Of a stretch of 64,000 bases of DNA, positions 10,890 to 22,734 are shown in pieces; within the stretch, counting starts at the first letter, position 1, and the number at the start of each line of letters is the position of its first letter. This DNA is from Sesamum alatum (taxonomy: Eukaryota > Streptophyta > Magnoliopsida > Lamiales > Pedaliaceae). The stretch spans positions 28,461,966-28,525,965 of the forward strand of contig JACGWO010000001.1 of the NCBI GenBank assembly GCA_034509735.1. Direction: 5' to 3'. Position numbers and translations under genes: made by a program. The notes under the pieces were generated by a model, which was not told the DNA's origin, made no database searches, and saw only the letters and a list, made by a program, of their open reading frames with translations.

Positions 10890-13088
10890 TGAAGGACAAG
10901 CGGATCTGCCCAGGAGCGCGAGCGAAAGCGGAGATAAATGCGATTATTTAGAAAATATTGTCAAAACGATCCCGGGGGGTGTACCTTGGGTGCTCAACAG
11001 GGCGTTCGATGTAGAATACAATATTAAATAACAACATATCATATAGAGCACATAGGTACTAAACGAAATAAACTACAAGAACATAAAATTGAATGTTACC
11101 TTTGTAGTTTTCTAGTGCACGGCTATGAGCGTTGTTTCACGGCCGGAAACGTTCATCAAAGTTCAAAATTATGAACTCTCTAACGTAGTCCACACCACAA
11201 TGGGAGAGATCTCATTTTTCTTGCTAGAGAAAAACGGATCTAGAGAATGAGATTGAAGAAGGGGTCACACTATCAAATTAGTGTTCCTTCTTGATCTTAC
11301 TTTGTTCTTCAATTGATCCTAGATCAATGAAGCAACAAAGAGAATTTAGAAAGTAGAGAGAGAGGGGCCAGAAATGGCTTTAGAGAGAGTGTTCTTCTTC
11401 TTCCTAATAAAAGATGAATAATAAATCTCTTGTCAATGCTGATAGTATATACACATATATATACTTTATTAATGTGATTATTGGAATGTGTCTAGATTCA
11501 TCCAAGGATGTCTAGATACATTCCAATCAATCCTCCTTAATCTGGAATCAAGCCTACCATTTCATAAGGTATGATTTAATCATACCAAGTGAAAGAGGCT
11601 TGATTGAAATTAATTTGTGTCTTTCCAAAAGAGACAAGTCAACTAGTCATCAAAGGCCTTCATGGCCGATTTTAGTGTTTCCAAAAGAAGCCAAATTCGG
11701 CCATCTCATTTTAGAAGAAGCCCAACTTCTTCTAATTCCAAAAGTGGAATTAACACCTCTCTTAAGACAAAATTTAATGGACCGAATTTTATTGTAATCC
11801 AATTAAAATAAGCCCAAGAATTAAATCCTATTTAATTCATGGTCCAATTAAATAATTTTCATTAATCGTTTAATCCAATTAAAAGATCCAAGCTTTGATT
11901 TTCTACTAAATCAATAAATTCCATTTACCGATAAAACGAGGGCCCGATACAATAGCAACCCGTCCATCCGATGGATAATCCCTTAAGTAATTCAATTACT
12001 TATCATCCTCTGAAATTGACCCCAAGTTCATTTCTTCACCTTCTCGGTGATTTGTGTGTGACCCTTTAGGTTCACCCTCAGCTAGACTTGGGCACGTGTC
12101 CAACAGGAGCCTGTCACCATGGGTAGCCATCTAGCAACGGTTCATGGAACTAGAGACTAGGTGAATGTTAGCGTGAACATTTAGGCGCCGATTCCGTACG
12201 TCTACCGTCTACCGTCTCCCGGCGTTTGTCTAGGGTATGGAATAGGGCGTCAATTCCCATCCTTTACTAGGCGTCTATGCTTAATACTCGAGACTAAGCA
12301 TGCCTCATTGCCTTGATGCTGGAAACCATTGCCTGCTCGATCAACCACTGTGGCCACACACTTTAAAGCAGCATGAACGTGTCTTCGAGTGCATAGGAGA
12401 TACCCCTGTCACTTACTGACAGGGGACGGGTCATCTTCTTGAAACTCACCGTCCTCGCTACACTTTCTGACTGCACTGGAGAAGGCTTATAATGAACATG
12501 TCTGCGACATGATCACCTCTCGACAGATCCAAGATACAGCCATCGTGTGCATGTGACTGTCGTGGTTCCTAAAGTTTGAGGACTACTCCCGTAGTATCGG
12601 AACAGGGAAAATCCAATCATACCGACCAATCCTCCAATGCTTCCATATGATGATCTACGCGAGTCAGCTCAATCGGCTCGACCCCAGTCGACCAACCCAC
12701 CAAGATCGTATAGGCATCCCACATCTGTCGCCGATGAAACACGGCACTCATCCAATGAATACGATTCTTGGTGCAAGTCTCTATAGGACTCTCAATGCTC
12801 TTTCTCGAGGTCCTCAACTTGGAACGTTTCAGACCCAACCCTTTATCAGTTAGTTTCATAACTACCATCCAATGCATGGCCCAACTGCATGAGTTTTTAA
12901 CGTGGTCTGTGGGCTTTGTTCTAATATATGTAAAACGACATTTTAACATATGAAAATTAGCACAACAAAAACAATACCAATGGTAATGAGTACTCATTTT
13001 ATTCATTACATAATATTACATTACATGGACTAGTCAAATAGATTACAAAATGCCAAACCAATTGGCTTTCTGGTCACCTATTCTAAAA
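10890..13088 (-). repeat. 5' LTR of copia element 2
   Basis: 2199 bp. The left edge is tgaaggacaagcgg; the right edge is ttctaaaa, where the usual ttctaaca has lost its CA, followed by the target duplication. The LTR stem-loop block is at 12127-12140. Confidence 0.85.
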
Positions 13089-13093
13089 GGGTG

Positions 13094-13925
13094 ACCCTTT
13101 GTGTACTGACAACCTCTGGTCCTGTTTTGCTGCCAGTAACCTTGCTTACCAGGCTTGCATGGTTTTGAACCTGTGAGTCCTCAATATGTTGTACTACAGA
13201 ATCATGTCATTCATCAGAGTTTCCAACAACCATCAGTTCATTTTGTTCCACATTGCTAAACATCACCTTTTTGCCAGTAACCTTCCTAGTTAAGTTTGCA
13301 TTAGGCTCATCCATACACAATGATTTGTCAATCAGCTTGGCAATACTAAAGAGAGCTCTCTTTTCAAACAAATGACAAGGAAACCCCGGGAATTTCAAAC
13401 GGATGCAATGGGGGATTCAATCTATGGGTTGAATATAGGAGTCCATTTAGACACACGCATATGAAATGAATCAAATGCCCATTCTCCCTAAGCCATAGAC
13501 GTGAGTAATCTTCTTCATGTGATAGATGAATTAGCATGTGTTTTACATTAATAGCGCCAATGGAGACAGCTCCTCTTAAGCCCAATTTAATAGTGCAATT
13601 TTTCATAAATGTAAGATTAGGCAAACCATGCGCAAATTTCCCAACTAATGCATATTTCAAGCGTTCAGCAAGTGTAGCAATTGCAGTGTGAGAGAATGAA
13701 ATACTTGGGTCTCCTTTGAAGGAGGAGACAGTCCCCATTGCTGCGCACTCCTCATCACTGAAAGTTTTCTTGGCAGCCCTGCAAGGATAAAACTGAAAGT
13801 TAGTAGTTGGATTGCTTTGAACAACATTAGAGTAGGACCTCTTCACCGGTGGAACAGATGGCGTTGGTGGAGGAGGGTGGGTCAGCTGCAGGAGGGTTAT
13901 TAGTAAAAGTGGAAGCCATGGCTAG
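13094..13925 (-). pseudogene. LINE-1 ORF1 (DUF4283) relic
   Basis: The minus strand has an open frame of 160 codons (13846-13364) that continues, after a shift, in 13398-13207. It shows the plant DUF4283 pattern found in LINE-1 ORF1-type proteins: LAERLKYALVGKFAHGLPNL, then INVKHMLIHLSHEEDYSRLWLRE, then FPGFPCHLFEKRALFSIAKL. A likely start, ATG at about 13919, is in another frame (MASTFTNNPPAADPPSS), so there is a frameshift near 13860. The zinc knuckle and endonuclease/RT ORF2 are absent. This protein binds the LINE RNA in its family; here it is broken and split by copia element 2. Confidence 0.72.
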
Positions 13926-14017
13926 GTCATGGGAGTGAGTTCAAGGGGGATAGCTCAGCTGCAGGGGTAAGATGTGGTGAAGGAGGAACTAGGTTTTTGG
14001 TCTGAGGATGGCGCTTG

Positions 14018-16010
14018 TGTTAGAATTGGTGACCGTGAAGCCAATCTGATTGGGCTTATGTAACTTGTTCTATCAATTGTGGTATAAATAAATTGTTCTG
14101 ACTATAAGTGATGTTCAGTTTATGGCATTTCAGACTTTGATTGTGTTCACTTATTTTGTATTATTGTTCTATGCACAAGCAAAACCCACCGACTGGATGC
14201 GTTAATCCAAGAGACTGGACTCCGATAGGTTGGCAGTCATGAATCTAGCCTCTGTTGATCGGTCTGAAACCCTCCAAGTCAAGGACCTCGAGATTGGGTA
14301 TCGAGGGTCCGAACGAGAATTTCACTAAGGATTGCAGTCGTGTTTCATCGACAAGTGACGAGGGTCGTTCATGCAATGTTAGTGGGTTAGTTGGCCCGGT
14401 GCCGGCTGACTGAGGTGACTCGCGGGAATCATCATATGGAAAGCCTTGAGTGGGTTGGTTGGTATGACTCGTATTCTCGGCTCCTATAGTACGAGATTAG
14501 TCCTCGGTCTTGAGGGACTACAACAGTCACATAGACACCATGCCTGTGTCTAAGGTTTGGCAAAAGGCTACAGGGTCGAAAGACTTAGTTGCTATAAACT
14601 CTATCAAGTGCTGTCAAAATGTGTAGTGTGGACGGTGAGTCCCAAGCAAGAATCTGTCTCCTGTCAACGTTTGACGGTAGTATTCCTTACACTCTGAGAC
14701 TCATTCCCTATAAAATGGCCTCAGTCACTGAACAGTAGGATAGGATCCTAGTGATGTTTTTTAGGGGGTAAACTAGGAAAAGCTTAAGTCAAGGATGGGT
14801 ACCGACGTCCAAATCCCATACCCTAGACTATAGTTGTGAGATAGTAGACGGAAGGACCGTACTCGTATATATTGGACCGTTGCTAAACGGTCACCCATGG
14901 TGTCGGGCGAATTCCGATCATGGAATGATTGGAGATTCGGCCAAGTGTTGCTGAAGGTGAACCTAAAGAGTCACACACAATTCACTGGAAGTGAAGGAAT
15001 TAGTTTGGAATTAATTCCGGGAGATGGGATGATTTAATTAGATTAAATTGGTCCTCTTTTGGAGCATCGAGCCTTTAATAATTAATGAAATTAATTAGAC
15101 TTGATTCATAAATTAGACTTGTGAGATTAGAGGATAGGCTATTTCCCTTTTAATTAGATTAAAGAGGTGGAAATATTTATTTGGGCTTAAGTATTTATTA
15201 GATATATACTAAAAGCCCATTAGGACTTTTGGACTATTTAAATTAGATTTAAAGGTTCATTCCATAAAGCCTACTAAGGATGGAGGGACGAGATTTGATC
15301 TAGGGGCTAGATGAGGTGAAGGGTTAGGATTAAGTTTGACTTAATGAAAGCCTTTGTTGACTAGGATTTGACTAGGTCAAAATCCTAATAGTCATCAAAG
15401 TGTGTCTCTTTTTTTTGTAGAGGTTGAGTAGGACTAGGAACACTACTCTATATAAACTCAAAGCACACACACAACACATACAACTCACTCTCATCTCACA
15501 CACACACCGGCGCCCACTCTTGGCCACCTCGTCTCCTCTTTTCACCTCCAAAAAGCCTTTCTTGTTTTCTTGTCTTTGATACAAGGAAACACATAAACAA
15601 TCGATCATGTTAAACAATAGCATTTGGTCGATTGTTCTCGCCCTTTCTTTGATATCTAGCAAGCACGAGGGCATCAAGATTCCGGTGAATTGCGTGGATG
15701 AGTTGGAGGATCTCTATGTTGAGATCTAGGTGGCAAATCTAGGAACAACGAGTGTAGCCGACCGAAGAAAGCTACAAGGGTGAGTACACTTGTTACAATT
15801 CCGTTTCTTCGTTCTACCCTATGGCCTCCATGAATCTTGCATATTTTCTTTTATTTATGAGATACGCCAAACGCCTGGAGAATCAAGGTAACACCCCTTG
15901 ATCGATTTTTAAATTCCATTTTAATTATGCATGTTTACGTTTTCATTTCGTTCAAAATGCCCCCGCGCTTCTGCACGCGCCCTCTCCCGGGCCAATCCAC
16001 CTCCCTTACA
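14018..16010 (+). mobile_element. Solitary copia LTR
   Basis: A 1993-bp plus-oriented LTR: it begins TGTTAGAATTGGTGACC, carries the shared blocks (perfect 6-bp stem ACCGTTgctaAACGGT at 14876-14891, and gtgaacctaaagagtcacac), and ends ctcccttaca. No copia internal DNA or primer site lies on either side. The flanks gcttg and gtgtg agree at only three of five bases, so a target duplication is not proven. Confidence 0.75.
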
Positions 16011-16320
16011 GTGTGCGAGGGGATGAGTGGTTGGAAATGAGAATGGTTTGGAGGAAGGGTACGCAAATGGCAAATGGGAGAGATCACCGGGTGAGGTTGG
16101 AGATGGGGGGGGGTGTGAAAACCGCACGCACTGGGATTGAAGGGAATGGGAACGAGTGTGTGAGAGCGTGAGGAGAAAAATGGGGGAAGTGTTCGGAGAA
16201 GGTGAAGGCGAGGGGAAGAGGGTTTGGCCGCCGGCACTGGTTTCCGGCGACGATGAGCGAGAGTGGCGGTCGAAGCTACTGTGTAAATCACACATTTACT
16301 GTGTGTAAATCGCCAGATTT
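16011..16320. other. G-rich segment, possibly LINE 5' leader
   Basis: G-rich on the plus strand (C-rich with CT runs on the minus strand). Two overlapping minus frames of about 120 codons (15921-16295) are rich in Ser, Pro and His, as expected of pyrimidine-rich untranslated DNA. It may be the 5' part of the LINE relic cut off by the solitary LTR, as the composition on the left (13926-14017) is similar. No gene called. Confidence 0.3.
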
Positions 16321-16870
16321 AAGAGAGAGATACCGAAATAAGTGCTTTTAGAATCTTCATTTTTTTTCTTATATTTATGTTCATAAATGCTATTGTTGGG
16401 TATCAAATAGCAAATTTTGATGAAGTACTTAATTACATGATTTATTATTATTTTTTTTAAACAAACCAGAACATATATATATATATATATATATTAAGTA
16501 ATAAGCTTCACACTTAATTACATGATGTTGATACAACATACTGGAAAAAAAATAAGATTTATCTTATTGAGTTTAATGAAAAAAATTTATAAGATGAGTT
16601 ATAATTATAGAGGGTGTATTAGATTAAGTGTATTAAAGCGTGGTGTTGTAGGGAGTACAACATTGTGTGGTATCTCCAAACATTGGTGTGCATCCAAGGT
16701 GTCGATACCTTTAGAGGGACGAAGACAGTCGATCGTGATGAGACACCACTTGTAAGCGTTTCGTAACCGTCTACATCGGCAAAAGTTACAATTTGATTAA
16801 CTATTCGTGCATAATTGGTGTTTTGCGCATGATTTGGTGATTCGAAAGGGCATAGGCCATATATAATTGT
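16321..16870. other. AT-rich intergenic DNA with (TA)n
   Basis: Contains a TA microsatellite at about 16476-16496 and a short open frame (16522-16755) with no recognisable family. Nothing else seen. Confidence 0.5.
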
Positions 16871-17368
16871 CAGAGTGAACTACACTTAGATTCCCCCTTA
16901 AAATGTGAAATTACACTTTGTCCCAAAAAAATTTTGAAATTACATTTACCCCCTCCAAAAATTCACCGTTTACACTTGACCTCCTCTCGTTAGGGTTTGA
17001 ATGAAATATACTGACCTTAGCCAAAAAATTACATACATTTCTAATTTTATCTTTCATATAACATTCCCATATAATAATTTTATACTATAAAGGGAAAAAT
17101 GTGTGATGTCAACCTCACTATATATATATATATATTAAATTTATTTCCTTACAAGTACAAAAATATACATGAGAATGTTAAATGAGGAAAAAATTTAAAA
17201 GTTTATATAATTTTTTTTGTTAACGTAAGCATTTTTCGTCCAATTCCTAACGAAAGGGAATTTCGTGTAAACGAAGAATTTTCGAAGAGGGTGAAAGTGC
17301 AATTTCGAAACTTCAATGAGGGAAGTATAATTTCACATTTTTAGATAAAGTTCAAGTATAATTAACCC
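16871..17368. mobile_element. Fold-back MITE
   Basis: The two halves are inverted copies of each other: ttaaaatgtgaaattacactt on the left pairs with aagtataatttcacattttt on the right, and further out and in. The 7-bp word taattgt is found just outside both ends (16864-16870 and 17369-17375). Non-coding. The type with long inverted arms suits Mutator-like MITEs. Confidence 0.65.
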
Positions 17369-17375
17369 TAATTGT

Positions 17376-18105
17376 TATGCATGTTATAGTTTAATAATAA
17401 AATTTTAATGTTGTCGTCTCCCGCCCATAATTTCGGAACCCAACTAGTTTTTCATGATAGGTCGGCAGCCTAGTATGCGAGTATGAGTTGACGCCCTATC
17501 ACCTCCACTACACCGCCCTTGTCAGAACTCCCGCATGGACTTTCTAAATAGAAGATAGAGGGATTCGGACAGTGCTTGGACAACGTGTTCGAGTTACGTA
17601 GTGGTTGTCGCAATATGTTGCCTAACAAGGGTCTTACTGCCCTGTCAATTGGCTTCACTCACATTCCTCTAGCAGATCTACTAGTCGAGCACTTGCCAGT
17701 AAACCCGAGCCTCCAACGGACAAATAGGACATGACTAGTTTAAGTTGAGATATTGTATTTTCTTGTAAATTAAAATTATACGATCATTAATTCTTGGTAT
17801 AATATTTTTTACATTAAATTTCTGTATGACTTCATTTCATAGTTAAAATATTTAATTTTGATTAAATAGCTGAAGTGAATTTTTTGTTTTAAGAAATCCG
17901 TTCCAAAATTCATTTCTCGAATATGTCGGGGCAAATTAGTGTCATCTATAGATTAAAATAATAAATAAATTAATACCACAATAGTTCAACAACCAAATTC
18001 ATAGAAAATGTTAGTCATATTTGTCGCAAAAATTTCCTCACAACAGTATTGAAGAAAATACCAGAAATTTTTCATCACAAACTCGTCACAAAAAAAAAAA
18101 GAAAA
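17376..18105. other. Unassigned intergenic DNA
   Basis: 17430-17740 is less AT-rich than its surroundings and looks like a foreign piece (for example tcggcagcctagtatgcgag), but no gene or transposon family is recognised. The rest is AT-rich, with words such as gtcgcaaaa and cgtcaca near 18020-18090 and 18380-18510 that resemble subterminal repeats of a DNA transposon. Confidence 0.35.
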
Positions 18106-18109
18106 AAAT

Positions 18110-18350
18110 ACAAGAAACCTCCCTATGATATTGTAAATGAGGAAGTTACTCCCTTATGAAAAAATAAATAGTAATTTACCCTCTTGTGTTTTTCAAAATA
18201 AAGCAATTTACTCCCCTGCCTAGGGGGTAAAAGGAGGGTAAATTGCTTCATTTTTAAAAACATAGGGGGGTAAATTACTATTTTTTTTTCACAAGGGAGT
18301 AATTTCCTCATTTACTATATCACAGGGGGGGTAAATTGTATTAACCCCCC
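18110..18350. mobile_element. Small fold-back MITE
   Basis: Inverted arms: cctatgatattgtaaatgag on the left pairs with ctcatttactatatcacagg on the right, and gcaatttactcccctgcct pairs with aggagggtaaattgc at the centre. A related element lies in SCAMP intron 1 (about 50092-50318). Non-coding. Confidence 0.6.
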
Positions 18351-19025
18351 CCCCCCAAAAAAAAAGGCCTATCATGTATGTCGCAAAACTCTGTGACGAC
18401 ATACTTGTCATCAAAACTTTCATACTAAAAGGAAACGAATTTTGCCACAGACTTGTCGTTACAAACATTGTCTCAAATTCTCGTCGCTAATTGCTAGATA
18501 GCGCTTGTCACAATTGCCATTGTAAATATTCATTTCTAGGGAACGAACACTTTTTTTTTACCCACACACGCACCTACTTATACACGCTCTCAATAAATTT
18601 AAAACCCAAGATCTCTATAATGAGAATTTGAGTCCAAATCATTGGGGTGTCCCTGAGGGGCTTTTAGTGAACAAACTTAACAGTAGAATATTTACTCCAC
18701 GAGGGCAGCAATATTCAGTCGGAAAATGGGTTCTTTAAACTTCCTTCAGGTCGTCGGAAAATCTCTCATAAGTTTGGAATTGCTACAAATTTTCCTCGAA
18801 ATCCATCGCAAAATTCCAACGTAATCAATTATCTTCGTTGTAGTGAAAAAAATATCTTATCAGAAAAAGGTAACTTTTGAGTTGATATGTTGCTTAGTTT
18901 TCTTGTCTTGATTCAATATGAGATAATCGTACATATTTATCATCACATAAATATTTCAGAAACTATTTGAACTTTTTTGATAACCAATCCGATATATCCT
19001 AAATCAAGTGGCTCATTTGCTTTTC

Positions 19026-19035
19026 ATATATATAG
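19026..19035 (+). promoter_or_regulatory. Probable TATA box of the GH3.10-like gene
   Basis: The word catatatatagag lies about 115 bp upstream of the proposed ATG at 19146, a normal distance for a plant core promoter with a short 5' UTR. No other TATA-like word is as well placed. Confidence 0.45.
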
Positions 19036-19145
19036 AGAGGGACGGGAAGTAGGACAGGAAGTGCACCCCTGCAGCCACATTATCACTTCACGCCACAACT
19101 ATTTGTGTGGCATCGCACATCCCTAACAAAGTTACAGAACCAGAA

Positions 19146-22100
19146 ATGAGTCGTACGACCAACGGGGGCTCTAGCGACATTGTCCAGTGGTTCGAAGAGT
19201 CGGCCGAGCAAGCAGGTACAGTCCAGACGGAGACACTTCGCAGAATTCTTAGCCTAAATTGTGGGGCGGAGTACCTCAAGAAATGGCTAGGAGATGCCAA
19301 TGTTCAAGAAATGGAGGCAACTGCACTCGAATCTCTGTATACCTCTTTGGTGCCACTTGCATCCCATGCAGATTTGGAGCCTTACATTCAACGAATCGCG
19401 GATGGAGAGACGGGGCCGCTTATCACCCGAGAACCTATAACAACTCTCTCATTAAGGTAAGATGAATAGTCCATCAAATGATTAGATGTTCGAAGTGATT
19501 GAGAATTGCTTAGCTGGTAGAAAAGTGAAGTTTTGTTTCCACTTGTTTGATCATTTCCTTGTTTGTTAACTTGCTTTTAGTTCTGGTACAACGGAGGGAA
19601 GACAGAAGTATGTGCCTTTTACTCGCCATAGCTCCAAGACCACTCTTGAGATTTTCAAGCTTGGAGCAGCTTATAGATCAAGGTTTTTACTTGTTCATAT
19701 GTTAGATCTACGATAATCGATTGTTTTTCGTTTCATTAACATGATGGTACGTGCAGGGTGTATCCAACGAGGGAAGGGGGAAGAGTCCTTGAATTCATAT
19801 ACAGCAGCAAACGGTTCAAGACGAAGGGAGGGATAATGGTAGGCACGGCCACGACTCATGTGTATGCGAGTGAAGAGTTCAAGATTAGGCAACAAGAAAC
19901 AAAGTCATTCACTTGTAGTCCACAAGCAGTCATTCAGAGTGGAGACTACAAGCAAACTACCTACTGTCACCTCCTCCTCGGCATACACTTTTCCGAACAG
20001 GTGGAATATATAACCTCGACGTTTGCATATAGCATCGTGCAAGCGTTCAGATCTTTTGAAGAGATTTGGAGAGAGATTTGCAATGACATTAGAGAAGGGA
20101 GTCTAAGCTCAAGAATCACAATCCCAGACGTGCGTGAAGCTGTTCTTGACATCATTCGTCCTAATCCGAGTTTGGCTTCAACAGTTCAATCCAAATGCGA
20201 AGAATTGGAAGAAAAGGATTGGGTTGGCCTGATTCCGAAGCTGTGGCCTAATGCAAAGTATGTGTACTCAATCATGACAGGGTCGATGCAGCCGTATTTA
20301 AGTAAGCTTTGGCATTATGCTGGGAACTTGCCTCTGGTGAGTGCAGATTACGGGTCCACCGAGAGTTGGATTGGAGTAAATGTCGATCCTTGTTTACCAC
20401 CGGAGAAAGTTACTTTCGCGGTTATACCCTCTTTTTCATATTTTGAATTCATACCACTTCATAGACAGAACCAGGATAGCGAATCAGCTGCGGGTGACGA
20501 CTTCATAGAAGACACACCGGTGCCACTCTCTCAAGTGAAGATTGGACAGGAATACGAGATCGTTTTAACAACTTTCACAGGTTAGTAATTAATTCAGGTT
20601 AGGCCGAGTATTTTTAGTTTTTTTACTTTTCTTGGAATAGTATAAAGTACTTGGTCATCATTAAAGTGCAAGTCTAATACTCCAAATTACTATCTATCAT
20701 TCAAGCTCCCAGAACTTTCATGTGATCCGAACACAGAATTTATTTCTGTCCTGTCATTTCTATATCTAGTACATCATGTATGGACCATAGCTGCAGATGT
20801 GTTGTCAACTTTAAGGTCCAGCCATCTAATTCGATATGAACATGGTTGGTCCATCAGTTGAAGAACACTGGATCTTTGAAAATTCTGATCCCCTCCTGCC
20901 ATGATTAGTTGTCTTCTGTTGGCAAAGAAAAGACTTGGTTGAAATTTTTTTGGAGGTGCACAAAATTCAAATATGATTAGACCTTATCATGCCTCGTGAT
21001 AATTAGGGATAATTGTACTTCCATAAAATATGGTGTAATTACATATAAATCTTTTGTATTTTGGGAAATTATATTTGGTGGCCAGAAAATTTGTTTCTGT
21101 CCAATAAGTAGGTCCCTCAATTAGTCAAAATTTATCGAATTTATTTATATTAGCAAAAAAAGGAATGAAAATCGATATTTACCATCGATTGACTTATTAC
21201 TGACTTATTGTAGGTAAAAAAAAAATTATGACCAGACTACCCTGATATATCTTCACTCGTTAATGAATGTGAGGAGGTATATTTTCACCGTTATACGGGT
21301 AGTTTAGTCAGAAAAAAAAAATTGTTTGACTTGCAATATGTCAGTAATAACTAAATCGATAGTGAATATCGATTTTCATTCAATTTTTGTTTTTGTTTTT
21401 TTTTTTATTAATATCAATAAATTCGATGAATTTTGACTAAATGGAGGGACCTATTTGTTATATAGAAGAAAACTTTAGGAGTCCTAAATGTAATTTTTCA
21501 AACCACAGAGGATATACGCGTAATAACAACAAATCTTAGGGGAGGGAGGTGTAATTATTCCTAATTAAGTATGTGTTATCTATTTCGTCTCTATGTTTTC
21601 ATTAATCAAGAAGGCAAACAAAGATCAGCAATCATAGTACTAATTCTTGATATTTACCAGTTTTGTTAGTAGAAAATCTCTTGATAACAAGGTTCATTAT
21701 CCTATACCATGCAGGGCTATATAGGTACAGACTAGGGGATGTGGTAGAGGTAGCCGGTTTTCACGGGAAGACGCCCAAACTTAACTACATATGCAGGAGA
21801 AAGCTAATTTTGACCGTAAACATAGACAAGAACACAGAAAAGGACCTCCAGTCTGTGGTGGAGAGGGGTTCACAAATTCTAAGAAATTCACGTGCAGAAC
21901 TCGTTGATTTTACGAGCCATGCAAATGTGGCCAAGCAACCGGGGCACTACATAATCTACTGGGAAATCAAAGGAGATGTCGAAGAGACGTTACTTGGGGA
22001 ATGTTGCAGGGAAATGGATGCTTCATTCGTTGATCACGGATACGTTGTCTCCCGAAAGAGTAATTCCATCGGGCCGTTGGAACTTTGCATTGTGGAGAGG

Positions 22101-22253
22101 GGAACCTTCAAAAAGATTATGGAATATTTCATTTCAAATGGGGCAGCTCTGAGCCAGTTCAAGACTCCTAGGTGCACTAGCAACCCTGTTCTGCTGAGGA
22201 TTCTCAATGTATGTACCGTGAAGAAGTTTCACAGCACTGCTTATGGGTCTTAG
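19146..22253 (+). CDS. GH3.10: GH3.10/DFL2-like acyl-acid amido synthetase, four exons
   Basis: Exons 19146-19456, 19581-19682, 19757-20580 and 21715-22253, all with GT-AG introns and matching phases. They sum to 1776 nt, or 591 aa. GH3 enzymes adenylate an acyl acid hormone with ATP and join it to an amino acid in the cytosol; the GH3.10 (DFL2) group is in the jasmonate-related clade, and Arabidopsis GH3.10 is reported to act like JAR1 on jasmonic acid. ATP/AMP motifs are present: SSGTTEGRQKYVPF (from residue 104), YGSTES (336-341) and GLYRYRLGD (413-421). Wording such as RILSLNCGAEYLKKWLGD and VYASEEFKIRQQETKSFTCSP fits DFL2 best. I chose the ATG at 19146; an upstream in-frame GTG is unlikely in a plant. 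No stops or frameshifts. The third intron (1134 bp) contains a MITE. Substrate is inferred, not shown. Confidence 0.93.
21006..21561. mobile_element. MITE inside intron 3 of the GH3.10-like gene
   Basis: Inverted halves: the left end gggataattgtacttcc pairs with the right end ggaggtgtaattattcc, and the interior arms (aatcgatatttaccatcgatt; aaatcgatagtgaatatcgatt) pair too. The word taatta lies beyond both ends. It makes up about half of the 1134-bp intron and leaves the splice sites untouched. Confidence 0.65.
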
Positions 22254-22734
22254 AGTTGCCTAACGACTGATCGAACGGCTCGTTACTATGTTGGAAATGA
22301 TGGTTTCATGAACAAATATGACAAGCCTGTTTTAATTTGTTAGATTACTTGTGTGTTTAACTTACAGATTGGCAAGCCTGATCCTCAACAATTTTGCCCA
22401 TGCATACATGTAGCTGCTGGAAACTGCTGTAAGCCTCTCTGACACGAGCTAATTGCTTCATCTATCTATATGTTTGCATCTTCGTCTGTGTGTCTATCTA
22501 TCTATTAACTCCTATTCGATTCCATTCTATTCTTCCTATCTGTCTTTTCATTTAATAAGAACATATCACGGGCATTGCATGTGTAAAAACATATATTACG
22601 AGTGAATATATCATTATAACATACAAAAAATATTAGGTTCATAATTTTATTTATATTTCTATCTTTGAATCATTAGTGTATATAATTATATTTTCCAAAC
22701 AATTAATCAACATAGGGATTTTTGAGATATGAAG
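22254..22734. other. 3' flank of the GH3.10-like gene
   Basis: Presumed 3' UTR and intergenic spacer. AT-rich, with aataag/aataaa-like words but no clear poly(A) signal chosen. No coding feature seen. Confidence 0.5.

Larger units (their letters stand above)
7437..13088 (-). mobile_element. Ty1/copia retrotransposon with perfect 5-bp target duplication and internal deletions (element 2)
   Basis: The sequence gggtg occurs at 7432-7436 and 13089-13093, just outside the ends, which fixes the borders. The right LTR (10890-13088) is complete. The left LTR (7437 to about 8570) keeps only its U5/R side and is joined straight to reverse transcriptase sequence. On the minus strand the order is 5' LTR, primer-binding site, late gag, pre-integrase, integrase, start of reverse transcriptase, break, partial 3' LTR. 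The late RT, RNase H and U3 of the 3' LTR are gone, as are the leader and early gag. It is a dead copy. Confidence 0.85.

Noticed and set aside
14013..16015. gcttg/gtgtg as a target duplication of the solitary LTR
   Set aside because: Only three of five bases agree, so it is not supported.
15921..16295. Two overlapping minus-strand frames of 118-124 codons
   Set aside because: Ser/Pro/His-rich translations of a pyrimidine-rich strand in two frames at once; no domain and no conserved wording.
19107..19145. N-terminal extension of GH3.10 from a GTG codon
   Set aside because: GTG starts are not used by normal plant nuclear genes; the ATG at 19146 gives a family-like N terminus and length of 591 aa.
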